Assembly: GCF_030056665.1 (NCBI RefSeq)
Contig: NZ_JASHIG010000007.1
Strand: one strand, 5' to 3'
Length of the DNA stretch: 64,000 bases
Source: Flectobacillus roseus
GTDB taxonomy: Bacteria > Bacteroidota > Bacteroidia > Cytophagales > Spirosomataceae
In this document: positions 54,393 to 63,843 of the stretch, piece by piece
Numbering within the stretch: position 1 is the first letter of the stretch
Layout: each line of letters opens with the position of its first letter
The notes under the pieces: generated by a model
What the model saw: only the letters and a program-made list of their open reading frames with translations
What the model was told of the DNA's origin: nothing
The model's database searches: none
Translations under genes and position numbers: made by a program

Positions 54393-54695
54393 ACTGGTTC
54401 AAGACTTAGTCTTGAACCTATTTTTTTTAAACAGTTTTAAAACTGAAGTAAGAGTGAGTCCGAGACACAGTCTCGAACTAGAGATAACTGGTTCAAGACT
54501 TAGTCTTGGACCTATTTTTTAACAGTTTTAAAACTGAAGCAAGAGTGAGTCCGAGACACAGTCTCGAACTAGAGATAACTGGCTCAAGACTTAGTCTTGG
54601 ACCTATTTTTTTAACAGTTTTAAAACTGAAGCAAGAGTGAGTCCGAGACACAGTCTCGAACTAGAGATAACTGATTCAAGACTTTGTCTTGGATC
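54393..54695. repeat. Right array of three and a third palindromic REP-type units
   Basis: Full units at about 54393-54480, 54487-54571 and 54578-54663, then hairpin A alone at 54670-54695. The pattern is the same as the left array, but the C hairpin loop is ACA (GAGAC ACA GTCTC) in all three, against AAA in all left units. The rest of the gap up to 54827 holds no gene. Confidence 0.9.
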
Positions 54696-54827
54696 AGGAA
54701 ATCGACAATCATCAGGATGATACATGATGGAGTGTAGATTTTTACAAGTTATATTTGACAATTTAGGCTTTCTATGATTTTTTATCTTAATCAGCCATTT
54801 TTGATTGTTTAACTTACCATTTTAACC

Positions 54828-57734
54828 GTGAAAAAAAAACTCAAAAATCTATTCATAGCATCATTTGTCCTGATAAGTTTCGCTTCTATAGGACAATCAA
54901 AAAAACTTAATTTACAAGGAACATGGCGATTTGCGATCGACTCCTTGGATAAGGGTATTCAAGAAAAATGGTTTTCTCAAAAACTAAAAGATAAGGTAAA
55001 TTTACCAGGCTCAATGCTTGAAAATGGTAAAGGGAATGCCGTAACACTTCAGACCCAATGGACAGGGAGTATTTATGATAGCTCATGGTATTTTAATCCT
55101 CGCATGGCAAAGTATCGCCAAGGTCCTCGCCCAAAATTCCCCTTTTGGCTTACTCCTAAAAAACATTACGTAGGCGGTGCATGGTACCAAAGAGATATTA
55201 CTATTCCGTCTGACTGGAGAAATCAACGTATTTGGCTAAATCTTGAACGTCCACATTACGAAACGCGCGTGTGGATTGATAATCAGGAAATTGGGTTGCA
55301 AAATTCTCTTTGTGTAGCCCATGTTTATGATTTAACAGGCAAACTCAGTACTGGCAAGCATACGATAACAGTTCGTGTTGACAATAAGACAAAAGAAATC
55401 AACGTTGGAAAGGATTCTCACAGTATTACAGATCACACGCAAGGAAACTGGAATGGTATTGTTGGCAAAATGGAATTGGGTACCGAAGGACAGGTGTGGC
55501 TTTCAGATGTGCAGGTATACCCGAATGTGAAGGAAAAACTTGCTAAAATAGTCATTCAACTAGAAAATAATCTGCCAGCTACAGTTTCAGGAAAAATTAA
55601 CCTTTTTGCTAAAAGTTTTAATGCCACTAAACAACATTCAGCCACACCGCTTGCTGTAGATTTTAAGGCAGAGAAAGGTAGTAATACCTTAACTTACACA
55701 TTACCAATGGGTGACAATTTTCTGACTTGGGATGAATATGTACCTGCTTTGTATAAGTTAAGTATGCAAGTTTCTACGAAGGAAGGTGTACAATCGGTAA
55801 GAGATGTTCAGTTTGGCATGAGAGATTTTGCCATTAATGGAACTCGTTTCGAAATAAATGGACGACCAATATTTTTGAGAGGAACGGTTGAAAATTGCCA
55901 GTTTCCTTTGACTGGATATGCACCAATGGATGTGGCATCTTGGGAGAAAGTCTTTAGAAAAGCTAAATCCTATGGACTAAATCACTTCCGTTTTCATTCG
56001 TATTGCCCTCCTGAAGCTGCCTTTATTGCTGCCGATTTAGTGGGTATTTATCTGCAACCTGAAGGGCCAAGCTGGGCAAATCACGGTTCGTCTTTGGGCG
56101 ATGGTCACCCGATTGACCAATACATCATGGACGAAACCAACCGAATGGCGAAAGCTTATGGTAATTATGCATCCTTCTGTATGTTAGCTTACGGCAATGA
56201 ACCAAGAGGAGGAAAACAGGTAGATTATTTGACAAAGTTCATTAAATACTGGCAAGCGAAGGACCCTCGTCGTAAATATACAGGTGCTTCGGTAGCTATG
56301 AGTTGGCCATTAGTTCCTGCTAACGAATATATGATTAAGTCGGGACCACGCGGTTTGCCTTGGGACAAACTTCCATCAAGCAGTGCTGATTTTGGAGATA
56401 AGGTCAAAAACTTTACAGTCCCTTACGTTACTCACGAGTTAGGTCAATGGTGTGTATTCCCTAATTTTGATGAAATCAAAAAGTACAAAGGACTTTATGA
56501 GGCTCGTAACTATGAACTTTTCCAAGAAGATTTGAAGGATAGAGGAATGGCAGATAGGGGCAAAGATTTCTTTATGGCTTCTGGAAAACTACAAGCCATT
56601 AGTTACAAGCACGAAATGGAAATGGCATTTAGAACGCCACTTTCGGCAGGATTTCAGATGTTAGGTCTCAACGATTATTCAGGACAAGGAACTGCTTTGG
56701 TCGGTTTACTTGATAGTTTTTGGGAGGAAAAAGGATATATAGATGCCAAAGAATTCCGTCAATTTTGTGACTCAACAGTTATTTTAACTCGTTTCCCAAA
56801 ATTTGTTTTTCAGCAAAATGAAAGTATTCAAATACCAGTAGAACTCTTTCATTTCGGACAAAAAGCTTTGCCAAAAGCAGTAATTGCATGGCAAATTGTT
56901 AACTCAGAAGGAAAAACTGTGCAAGCTGGCGAGTTTCAGTCCGCAGATTATGCGATTGGGAATAACCTGTCAGTTGGAAAAATTACGTTTAATCCTCAGC
57001 AAATTAATCAAGCCCAAAAACTATTACTTAAAGCGTCTATCAAAGGTTCTTCAATTCAGAACGAGTGGGCGTTTTGGGTATATCCAAAAACTTTGCCAGC
57101 TATAAAATCAGAGGAAGTTTATTCGTGTAATAGTTTAGATGAAAAAGCTTTACAAATCTTGGAAAAAGGAGGAAAGGTCTTTTTACAGGCTGCTGGGAAA
57201 ATTGAAAGGGGGAAAGAAGTCGTTAATTATCTACAACCTGTTTTTTGGAATACCTCATGGTTCAAAATGCGTCCTCCACATACTTTGGGTTTTGTCTGTG
57301 ATCCCAAACATCCAGCCTTCCAATCATTTCCTACAGATTTTCACGCCAACGTGCAGTGGTGGGAATTAGTCAATAAAACACAGGTGATGCTGTTAGATGA
57401 ATTTCCAAAAGGATTCAAGCCTGTAGTTCAACCCATAGATACTTGGTTTTTGAATAGACCTTTGGGTTTGATTGTGGAGGCAAAAGTGGGCAAAGGAAAG
57501 CTATTGATTTGTAGCGCAGACCTTAGTTCGAATTTAGATACAAGACCCGTAGCTCGCCAATTAGCTTATAGCTTGCAGCAGTATATGGCCTCTTCAGCGT
57601 TTAATCCACAGACATCGGTAGATTTACAGGTAGTGAAAAATCTCTTTGACAAGTCCTACAATCCTAATTTTAATACTTACACCAAAGACGCACCAGATGA
57701 GTTGAAAGTGAAAAAGAATGGAATGAATCCTTAG
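54828..57734 (+). CDS. Glycoside hydrolase family 2 enzyme
   Basis: A 968-residue secreted GH2 protein starting with GTG at 54828 (signal peptide KKKLKNLFIASFVLISFASI, then GQ). The jelly-roll sugar-binding domain has GGAWYQRDITIPSDWRNQRI and RPHYETRVWIDNQEIG. The TIM barrel (about 340-620) has EINGRPIFLRGTVENCQFPL, HFRFHSYCPPEAAFIAADLV, the acid/base Glu458 in LAYGNEPRGG and the nucleophile Glu537 in YVTHELGQW. A C-terminal region (about 770-940) resembles a glutaminase-like fold. Members hydrolyse beta-galactosides or beta-glucuronides; here pectin side chains are a reasonable guess. SusCD follows 586 bases downstream. Confidence 0.85.
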   Translation: MKKKLKNLFIASFVLISFASIGQSKKLNLQGTWRFAIDSLDKGIQEKWFSQKLKDKVNLPGSMLENGKGNAVTLQTQWTGSIYDSSWYFNPRMAKYRQGPRPKFPFWLTPKKHYVGGAWYQRDITIPSDWRNQRIWLNLERPHYETRVWIDNQEIGLQNSLCVAHVYDLTGKLSTGKHTITVRVDNKTKEINVGKDSHSITDHTQGNWNGIVGKMELGTEGQVWLSDVQVYPNVKEKLAKIVIQLENNLPATVSGKINLFAKSFNATKQHSATPLAVDFKAEKGSNTLTYTLPMGDNFLTWDEYVPALYKLSMQVSTKEGVQSVRDVQFGMRDFAINGTRFEINGRPIFLRGTVENCQFPLTGYAPMDVASWEKVFRKAKSYGLNHFRFHSYCPPEAAFIAADLVGIYLQPEGPSWANHGSSLGDGHPIDQYIMDETNRMAKAYGNYASFCMLAYGNEPRGGKQVDYLTKFIKYWQAKDPRRKYTGASVAMSWPLVPANEYMIKSGPRGLPWDKLPSSSADFGDKVKNFTVPYVTHELGQWCVFPNFDEIKKYKGLYEARNYELFQEDLKDRGMADRGKDFFMASGKLQAISYKHEMEMAFRTPLSAGFQMLGLNDYSGQGTALVGLLDSFWEEKGYIDAKEFRQFCDSTVILTRFPKFVFQQNESIQIPVELFHFGQKALPKAVIAWQIVNSEGKTVQAGEFQSADYAIGNNLSVGKITFNPQQINQAQKLLLKASIKGSSIQNEWAFWVYPKTLPAIKSEEVYSCNSLDEKALQILEKGGKVFLQAAGKIERGKEVVNYLQPVFWNTSWFKMRPPHTLGFVCDPKHPAFQSFPTDFHANVQWWELVNKTQVMLLDEFPKGFKPVVQPIDTWFLNRPLGLIVEAKVGKGKLLICSADLSSNLDTRPVARQLAYSLQQYMASSAFNPQTSVDLQVVKNLFDKSYNPNFNTYTKDAPDELKVKKNGMNP

Positions 57735-57758
57735 GATTAGCGATATATCAAAGTTCTT

Positions 57759-57807
57759 ATTCCTCCAAGTATACGGCTTCTGTTGTATTCTTGGAGGAAT
57801 TTTTTTG
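57759..57807 (+). terminator. Terminator after the GH2 gene
   Basis: A perfect 11-bp stem ATTCCTCCAAG (57759-57769) and CTTGGAGGAAT (57790-57800), 20-base loop, followed by TTTTTT. It is 25 bases after the stop. Confidence 0.9.
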
Positions 57808-58319
57808 AGGTAAGCATTAAAAGCTAAAAAAAATCACCAATAAGCCCATGAAGGTAGTATTTAGTATTGTGTAACTATCTGAAAATGAGTTTTTAAGATA
57901 AGGGTTTGAGATGTTTTTAAAAATTATTAATAAAATATTTTAAAAACACATTTAATCTTTTACTTCCTCATTTAACCTAAATTGCAACTGATTTTATCCT
58001 GAAAATTCTACTTTGAAGATATTTTGTTGGAATTATCTTGCTTTTGGTGAGTATTTTTCCTGTGAAACTTATTATTAAAATAATTTACAATAAATTAATA
58101 TTTAATAATTTATTTTATTAATTTGGTTGCGAAATCTAACTAAGCCTTTCAATACTAATAGCCAAAAAGATTTCAAAACCGCATCAACTTACCATATTTA
58201 AACCATGAAAAACAATGAAAGGAGGGAAGCTTTTTCTCCGTAACACTCTAAAACTATTTATTTCAAATTCGCTCAATCAGAGCTCCAATTTTCAATTTTC
58301 ATCATTTTAATTCCTAACA
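57808..58319. other. Long upstream region of the second susC
   Basis: About 510 AT-rich bases. At 58205 a 12-codon frame (MKNNERREAFSP, TAA) with a GGAGG/CTCC hairpin lies 80 bases before the susC start region, which could be a leader peptide or attenuator-like element. No other gene is visible. The susC promoter presumably lies between 58000 and 58200. Confidence 0.35.
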
Positions 58320-61300
58320 ATGAAAGCATGTAGAAAAATTTTTACTACGTTATTTGCTACACTCTTGATTTTGACTGGACAGTTCGTAATGGCTCAGCAG
58401 GTAGTCAAAGGAAAGGTCGTGGATAGCAATCAATCAGCCCTAGCAGGCGTAAGTATTTTAGTGAAAGGTACCACAAAGGGTACAGTAACAGATGGTTCGG
58501 GTAATTATACTATTTCAGTTGCTAAAAATGCCTCTTTGATTTTCCAATCATTGGGCTTCGCTACAAAGACCGTTGAAGTGTCGGGACGTACAACCATCGA
58601 CGTGGTTTTGGAATCTACTTCTCAAGACCTTGACGAGGTGGTTGTTACGGCCTTAGGTATCAAGCGTGAACAAAAAGCCCTTGGTTATTCAATTGGTACG
58701 GTTTCTAGCAAGGAAATTACCGCTTCGGGTAATACCAACTTTGCTTCGGCCTTGTATGGTAAAGTAGCAGGTGTTAAAATCTCTACGGCGCCAGGTGGTG
58801 CAACTTCAGCTGTAAACGTGCAAGTACGTGGCGTTAACTCTTTGAATTATAACACACAACCACTTTATGTTGTGGATGGTATCGTAATCCGTGACTTTAA
58901 CCAAGCAGGTGCAAACGGTTTGAATAACGGCGGTTATTGGGATGACCAACGTATTCGTGGTAATGGTATCTTGGATATCAACCCAGCTGATATTGCTAGT
59001 TTGTCAGTATTGAAAGGTGCATCAGCAACAGCCCTTTACGGTTCTGAAGCTTCGAACGGTGTAATTGTTATTACGACAAAATCGGGTGTGAAAGGTAAAG
59101 GTTTAGGCGTGGAATTAAACTACACGTATAATCAAGAGCGTGTGGCATTTACGCCTCAATATCAGAATGTATATGGTCCTGGTTATGACCGTGCTACTAA
59201 CTTGGCAGTTGGTGCCAACGAGGAAGGTTTTATCACAAATCCTGATGGTTCTAAGCGTGTTAACTTCAGAGCTTACGGACAATTTGGGCCTAAAATGGAT
59301 GGTAGAATGATGCCTTGGTGGGATGGAACTATGCAGTCGTATAGCGCAAAACCAAATAACTTCAATGATTTCTATCAAACAGGTTATAACTCAACGGTTA
59401 ACGCAGCATTCTCAAATGCTACTGACAAAGGTTCTTACCGTTTTTCTTACACAGGTACAGATTATGCTGGTATTATGCGTGGAAGTAATTTGAAACGTAA
59501 TACTTTCAACTTAAACTCTTCTGTAAAATTGAGTAATAAGGTTACTGCCGATGTAGTAGTAAGTTATATCAACTCAAAAGTGCATAACCGTCCTGAGCAA
59601 ATCAACCGTGTGACAGCTAACTATGGAGGTTTTTACAGCCGTGCGGAGGATATGAACAACTTCTTGAATCATTATCAAACGTCACAAGGATACAAATATG
59701 TACCATACAACGTTCCTGAGCGTAATCCTTCAGAGGCGTTCAAATATAACATTCGTGGTGGCGATATTATGGATTTGTTGTGGAATGCTTTGCGAAATAG
59801 CGAAGACGAAAACCAAGACCGTGTATTAAGCTCTGTTACCTTGAACTACAAAATCAACAATGAATTTGGTTTGCGTGGTCGTGTAGGAAATGACTTCACA
59901 AGTTTGGGTACTGAAGTAAAGAAATACAACGAATATCCTACTTTGTTTAACTCAGGAAATAGTACTGGTGAATACCGTGTTGCAAGTGGTCGTTACTCAA
60001 TCGTGTATGGCGATGCGATGTTGACTTATGCTAAAAAATTGAATACAGATTTTGATTTGTCTGCTTCTGCTGGTGTGCAAGGTCGTCAGGAAAAATACTA
60101 TGACCAATCAGTTGGTACAAATGGTGGCTTGGTAATCGAGAACTGGTTTAGCATGAATAACTCTACGAACGTATTGAATGCTAGTGCTTCACGTAGAGAA
60201 ATGATTAAGTTTGCTTACTTGGGTACTTTGAACGCAGCTTACAAAAATATGTTATTTGTAGAAGGTACTGCTCGTCAAGAATACTCTTCAACATTGCCAG
60301 CAGGAAATAACAGCTATTTCTACACTTCGGTAAACTCTGGTTTTGTATTCTCGGATGCGTTTCAAATGCCGAACTTTATGAACTACGGTAAAATCCGTGC
60401 TTCTTATGGTGTTGTAGGTAATGCACCTCCTTTGTATGTAGCTAATACAACTTATTCTCAAACGATTTTGCAAACAGCTTATGGCGCAGTTCCTGCTTTG
60501 AGAGCAAGTTCTAGCTATGGTAATGACAATATCAAACCTGAGCAAAAGTTTGAAAATGAATTTGGTTTAGAAACAAAATTCTTCAAAAACAAATTAGGTT
60601 TTGATGTTACTTACTATAACAGCCGTATCAAAGATCAAATCCTTCAAACGTCTATTCCTACCAGTACAGGTGCTAGTTCGGTATTGGCAAACGTTGGTGA
60701 GCTTCGTTCTTTCGGTTGGGAAGCATCAATTTATGCAACTCCTATCAAAACACGTGATTTCACTTGGAATACTCGTATCAACGCTGCTATTAACCGTACA
60801 AAAGTTGAGAAGTTGGCAAAAGGCATTCCTCAGTTAGTAGCTTATGATGCTGATCAATCTGCTATTAAAATTGTAGCTGACGAAGGTGATTATTTAGGAA
60901 ATATTTACACTCACGTGCGTGCAACAGACTCAAAAGGTAACTTTATTATCTCTGAAGACGGTCTATATACTTTGACTTCTGACTACAAAAAAGTAGGTAA
61001 CGTGATGCCGAAATTAGTGGGTGGTTTCTTGAACTCATTTAGCTACAAAAACTTCAGTTTAGATATCAACATGGATTACCGTATTGGTGGACAATTGGTG
61101 TCAAATCCGTTGTTGTATGCAACAGGTGCAGGTATGTTTGAATCAACAATGAAATATCGTGATGCCGAAAACGGTGGTTTACCATATTATGTTGACGGTA
61201 GTGGAAACAACGTATTGTTGTCAAGCCACACAGCAACTGCGCCAAATGGTGGTAAAGTATACCATGATGGTGTATTGTTAGATGGAGTAACGGCAAGTGG

Positions 61301-61643
61301 CGAGAAAAATACTAAGATTATCGATGCTGCTTCATATTACATGAACACTTACACTTGGGGTTCGTCAGGTTGGTATGAAAACGGTTCCGTTTATAACAAC
61401 AGTTACTTAAAAGTTCGTGAAGCAATTTTATCATATACTTTGCCTTCGGCGGTAGCTCAAAAATTGCGTTTGCAAAATGTTCGTGTGTCTTTGATTGGTC
61501 GTAACCTATTCTACTTGTACCGTACTTTGAAAAATCTTGACCCAGAAGCACCTATCGGTACTAGCTGGAACCGTCAAGGTATCGACGAAGGTTCAACAGC
61601 GGCAACTCGTAGCTTTGGTGTGGCTTTACACGCTAGTTTTTAA
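58320..61643 (+). CDS. SusC/RagA-family TonB-dependent outer membrane transporter
   Basis: An 1107-residue TonB-linked transporter. Signal peptide ends QFVMAQ; then a carboxypeptidase-regulatory-like domain (VVKGKVVDSNQSALAGVSIL, about 24-100), the SusC box LDEVVVTALGIKREQKALGY, and the plug with PLYVVDGIVIRDFN and LSVLKGASATALYGSEASNG. The barrel ends with RSFGVALHASF. Codon use here is more biased (CGT Arg, GGT Gly, AAC Asn) than in the first susC, hinting at high expression. The partner SusD-like gene begins 30 bases downstream. Substrate is unknown. Confidence 0.95.
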   Translation: MKACRKIFTTLFATLLILTGQFVMAQQVVKGKVVDSNQSALAGVSILVKGTTKGTVTDGSGNYTISVAKNASLIFQSLGFATKTVEVSGRTTIDVVLESTSQDLDEVVVTALGIKREQKALGYSIGTVSSKEITASGNTNFASALYGKVAGVKISTAPGGATSAVNVQVRGVNSLNYNTQPLYVVDGIVIRDFNQAGANGLNNGGYWDDQRIRGNGILDINPADIASLSVLKGASATALYGSEASNGVIVITTKSGVKGKGLGVELNYTYNQERVAFTPQYQNVYGPGYDRATNLAVGANEEGFITNPDGSKRVNFRAYGQFGPKMDGRMMPWWDGTMQSYSAKPNNFNDFYQTGYNSTVNAAFSNATDKGSYRFSYTGTDYAGIMRGSNLKRNTFNLNSSVKLSNKVTADVVVSYINSKVHNRPEQINRVTANYGGFYSRAEDMNNFLNHYQTSQGYKYVPYNVPERNPSEAFKYNIRGGDIMDLLWNALRNSEDENQDRVLSSVTLNYKINNEFGLRGRVGNDFTSLGTEVKKYNEYPTLFNSGNSTGEYRVASGRYSIVYGDAMLTYAKKLNTDFDLSASAGVQGRQEKYYDQSVGTNGGLVIENWFSMNNSTNVLNASASRREMIKFAYLGTLNAAYKNMLFVEGTARQEYSSTLPAGNNSYFYTSVNSGFVFSDAFQMPNFMNYGKIRASYGVVGNAPPLYVANTTYSQTILQTAYGAVPALRASSSYGNDNIKPEQKFENEFGLETKFFKNKLGFDVTYYNSRIKDQILQTSIPTSTGASSVLANVGELRSFGWEASIYATPIKTRDFTWNTRINAAINRTKVEKLAKGIPQLVAYDADQSAIKIVADEGDYLGNIYTHVRATDSKGNFIISEDGLYTLTSDYKKVGNVMPKLVGGFLNSFSYKNFSLDINMDYRIGGQLVSNPLLYATGAGMFESTMKYRDAENGGLPYYVDGSGNNVLLSSHTATAPNGGKVYHDGVLLDGVTASGEKNTKIIDAASYYMNTYTWGSSGWYENGSVYNNSYLKVREAILSYTLPSAVAQKLRLQNVRVSLIGRNLFYLYRTLKNLDPEAPIGTSWNRQGIDEGSTAATRSFGVALHASF

Positions 61644-61673
61644 TCAACCAATCAGACATTTATTTAGAAAAGT

Positions 61674-63260
61674 ATGAAAAAGACATTCATCAAAATAAGT
61701 GCAATGTTAGCGATTGTAGCTACTTTGAGTAGCTGTAAAGACCAACTCGGTGACTTGTACCTCAACCCAGAACAGACTACGACTCCATCTGTTGAGAAAT
61801 TTTTTACCCAAATTCTCAACAACGACCGTATCTATCCAAAATATTGGGATATGCGTACTTTTGCGTTGACTCACGCAGGGGTATTTTCTCAAGTAATTTC
61901 TTATACCAACGATAAATTTATTTACCGCGAACAAGCGCAATATACCGAGCAACGTTGGGGTGATTTTTATACAACTAATGGTAACGGTAGCGGTCCTTTG
62001 GCGCATTATCGTGAAATAGAAAAACAATATGCTAAACTTTCTGCAGCAGAAAAACAAAATGCGGACGTATTTGTGAATGCAGCGAAAGTAGCCATGTTGG
62101 AGCAAACTGCTCAAATGGTTGACCTTTGGGGTGATATTCCATTTTCTGAAGCAGGTATGTTGAACTTAAATGGCTCGATTACATCGCCAAAGTTCGACGA
62201 TGCGAAGGAGGTATATTATAGCGTAATTGCTGGTTTGAAAGATGCTTCGAACTACTTTGCTACGGCGAATTTGAGCAGTGTGACGGCTGGGTCGTTCAAA
62301 AAACAAGATATTCTTTTCCAAGGCGATATTACAAAATGGCGTCGTTTGGCCAACTCTTTGCGTTTGCGTGCTCTAATGCGTATTTCATTCGTAGATGAAG
62401 CTAAAGCAAAAGCAGAGGTATTGGAAATGTTGAATAATCCAACGCAGTATCCTTTGTTGGAAGAAACAACTCAAAATGCATTGTTGAACCCAGTAACAAC
62501 TTATATCGACAATTTGCGAAATGCTTTCTATGAGTCAAACAACCATTTGGGTGCTTCGTTCTTATTGGACAAAGTGTTAAAACCTGCGAATGACCCTCGT
62601 ATTGCTGTAATTTATGACAAAGGTGGTCGTCAGGATGGTAGCAAATGGGTAGCCAATGCTGATTATTATGCAATGCCTTTAGACTTGAACTCAACTGACC
62701 AAGCTACCAACATTACTAATGGTAAATATGCAGTACTTGACTCAGCTACGTTTGTGTATAACAGCAAATTGCCTGGCGTAATTTTTACCTCTGCCGAAAC
62801 ACATTTGTTAAAAGCAGAAGCGTATGAGCGTTGGGGAACTACAACTGATGCAGCAACGGCTTACAACAAGGGTGTAGCTCAATCAATTGCTTATTACTAT
62901 GCTTTGAACAATTTGAGCAATAGCACAGCTCCAAAATTGGCGGCTCCATCTGCGGCAGCTGTAAATGACTTTTTAGCAAACTCAACGATTAAATATGCTG
63001 GTTCTTCGGCTCAAAAATTAGCCTTGATTTGGACACAAAAATGGGTACAATTTGGCTTTATGCAATCGGTACAAGCTTGGTCTGAACTTCGTCGTACAAA
63101 ATATCCTCAGTTGACATTTGTAGCGGACAATACTTCAGGTTTTGCTTTGCCACCAAACAGACTGACTTACCCTGGTCGTGAGCGTACATTTAACCCGAAC
63201 TATAGCGCAGTTTCAGCAAAAGATACGCGTGACGCGAAGATTTTCTGGGACGTAAAATAG
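61674..63260 (+). CDS. SusD-like outer membrane lipoprotein (SusD_2 type)
   Basis: A 528-residue lipoprotein with LSSCKDQLGD at residues 19-28 (lipobox and acylated Cys). It is the SusD-like_2 kind: EQTTTPSVEKFFTQILNN, WRRLANSLRLRALMRISFVD, EAKAKAEVLEMLNNPTQYP, and near the end VIFTSAETHLLKAEAYERWG and SELRRTKYPQLTF with GFALPPNRLTYP. It caps the preceding SusC. A strong terminator follows. Confidence 0.94.
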   Translation: MKKTFIKISAMLAIVATLSSCKDQLGDLYLNPEQTTTPSVEKFFTQILNNDRIYPKYWDMRTFALTHAGVFSQVISYTNDKFIYREQAQYTEQRWGDFYTTNGNGSGPLAHYREIEKQYAKLSAAEKQNADVFVNAAKVAMLEQTAQMVDLWGDIPFSEAGMLNLNGSITSPKFDDAKEVYYSVIAGLKDASNYFATANLSSVTAGSFKKQDILFQGDITKWRRLANSLRLRALMRISFVDEAKAKAEVLEMLNNPTQYPLLEETTQNALLNPVTTYIDNLRNAFYESNNHLGASFLLDKVLKPANDPRIAVIYDKGGRQDGSKWVANADYYAMPLDLNSTDQATNITNGKYAVLDSATFVYNSKLPGVIFTSAETHLLKAEAYERWGTTTDAATAYNKGVAQSIAYYYALNNLSNSTAPKLAAPSAAAVNDFLANSTIKYAGSSAQKLALIWTQKWVQFGFMQSVQAWSELRRTKYPQLTFVADNTSGFALPPNRLTYPGRERTFNPNYSAVSAKDTRDAKIFWDVK

Positions 63261-63296
63261 AAGTAGATAAGTGAAAAACTGAATGATAATAAAAAT

Positions 63297-63331
63297 CCCC
63301 CTCATCTATATGGACGAGGGGGTATTTTTTT
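63297..63331 (+). terminator. Rho-independent terminator of the second SusCD operon
   Basis: CCCCCTC (63297-63303) and GAGGGGG (63316-63322) form a perfect GC-rich 7-bp stem followed by TATTTTTTT, 36 bases after the SusD-like stop. Confidence 0.9.
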
Positions 63332-63332
63332 A

Positions 63333-63404
63333 GTGATGAGTTTGGAGTTTTGAGCGAGGAGTTTTTTTTGAGTGCTGAGTGTTGAGTTTTGAGTTTGGAG
63401 TGAA
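63333..63404. repeat. GAGTTTTGAG-type simple repeat next to the IS end
   Basis: A run of degenerate GAGT(T)TTGAGT units (for example GAGTTTTGAGTTTGGAGT). The reverse-complement pattern (ACTCAAAACTCATCACTC) occurs at 41795-41827 near the solitary IS end. No coding meaning. Confidence 0.5.
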
Positions 63405-63447
63405 GAGTTGTCCTTGCCTAAAATAGGTTGCCCTCAAAAATCAACTA

Positions 63448-63843
63448 ATGATGGCAACTTCAAAAACTAAAACTGGAAAAAGTACAAAATACGAGATTCG
63501 TCAAAGTCGTATTTTCAGTGAGTCGTTCAAACGAGAAAAAGTCGAAGACATTCTCAACAAAAGGATTAGTATCATCGAATTTTGTAAATTGTGGGATGTC
63601 AGTAGCACAAGCGTTTATCGCTGGATTTACCAATATTCTCCCCACCACAAAAAAGGAACTAAGATGATTGTACAACAAGATTCCGAAGAGGCTAAAACTC
63701 AGGAGCTACTCAAAAAAGTGGCTGAACTTGAGCGTATCCTTGGGCAAAAACAAATGGAGATAGACTATCAGTCTAAACTCATTGAAATTGCCTCAAAGGA
63801 ACTCGACATCGACCTAAAAAAAAGTTTCAAGCCAACACCTTAG
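63448..63843 (+). CDS. IS3-family transposase OrfA
   Basis: A 131-residue helix-turn-helix protein: basic N-terminus, HTH region around RISIIEFCKLWDVSSTSVYR, then a leucine-rich coiled coil (LLKKVAELERILGQKQMEID). This is typical of IS3-type OrfA, which binds the ends and fuses with OrfB by frameshift. Two ATG codons in tandem (63448 and 63451) can start it. An A8G slippery run lies just before the stop. Confidence 0.87.
   Translation: MMATSKTKTGKSTKYEIRQSRIFSESFKREKVEDILNKRISIIEFCKLWDVSSTSVYRWIYQYSPHHKKGTKMIVQQDSEEAKTQELLKKVAELERILGQKQMEIDYQSKLIEIASKELDIDLKKSFKPTP
63816..63824 (+). promoter_or_regulatory. Programmed -1 frameshift signal of the IS3 element
   Basis: Eight A followed by G (63816-63824) lies 17 bases before the OrfA stop. 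Slipping back one base here joins OrfA to the OrfB frame, as in other IS3-family elements (A-AAA-AAG-type sites). Confidence 0.7.

Noticed and set aside
53471..54695. Regularly spaced repeats that might be a CRISPR array
   Set aside because: The whole 85-90-bp unit repeats, including the parts between hairpins. There are no unique spacers and no cas genes; a RAYT gene lies in the middle.
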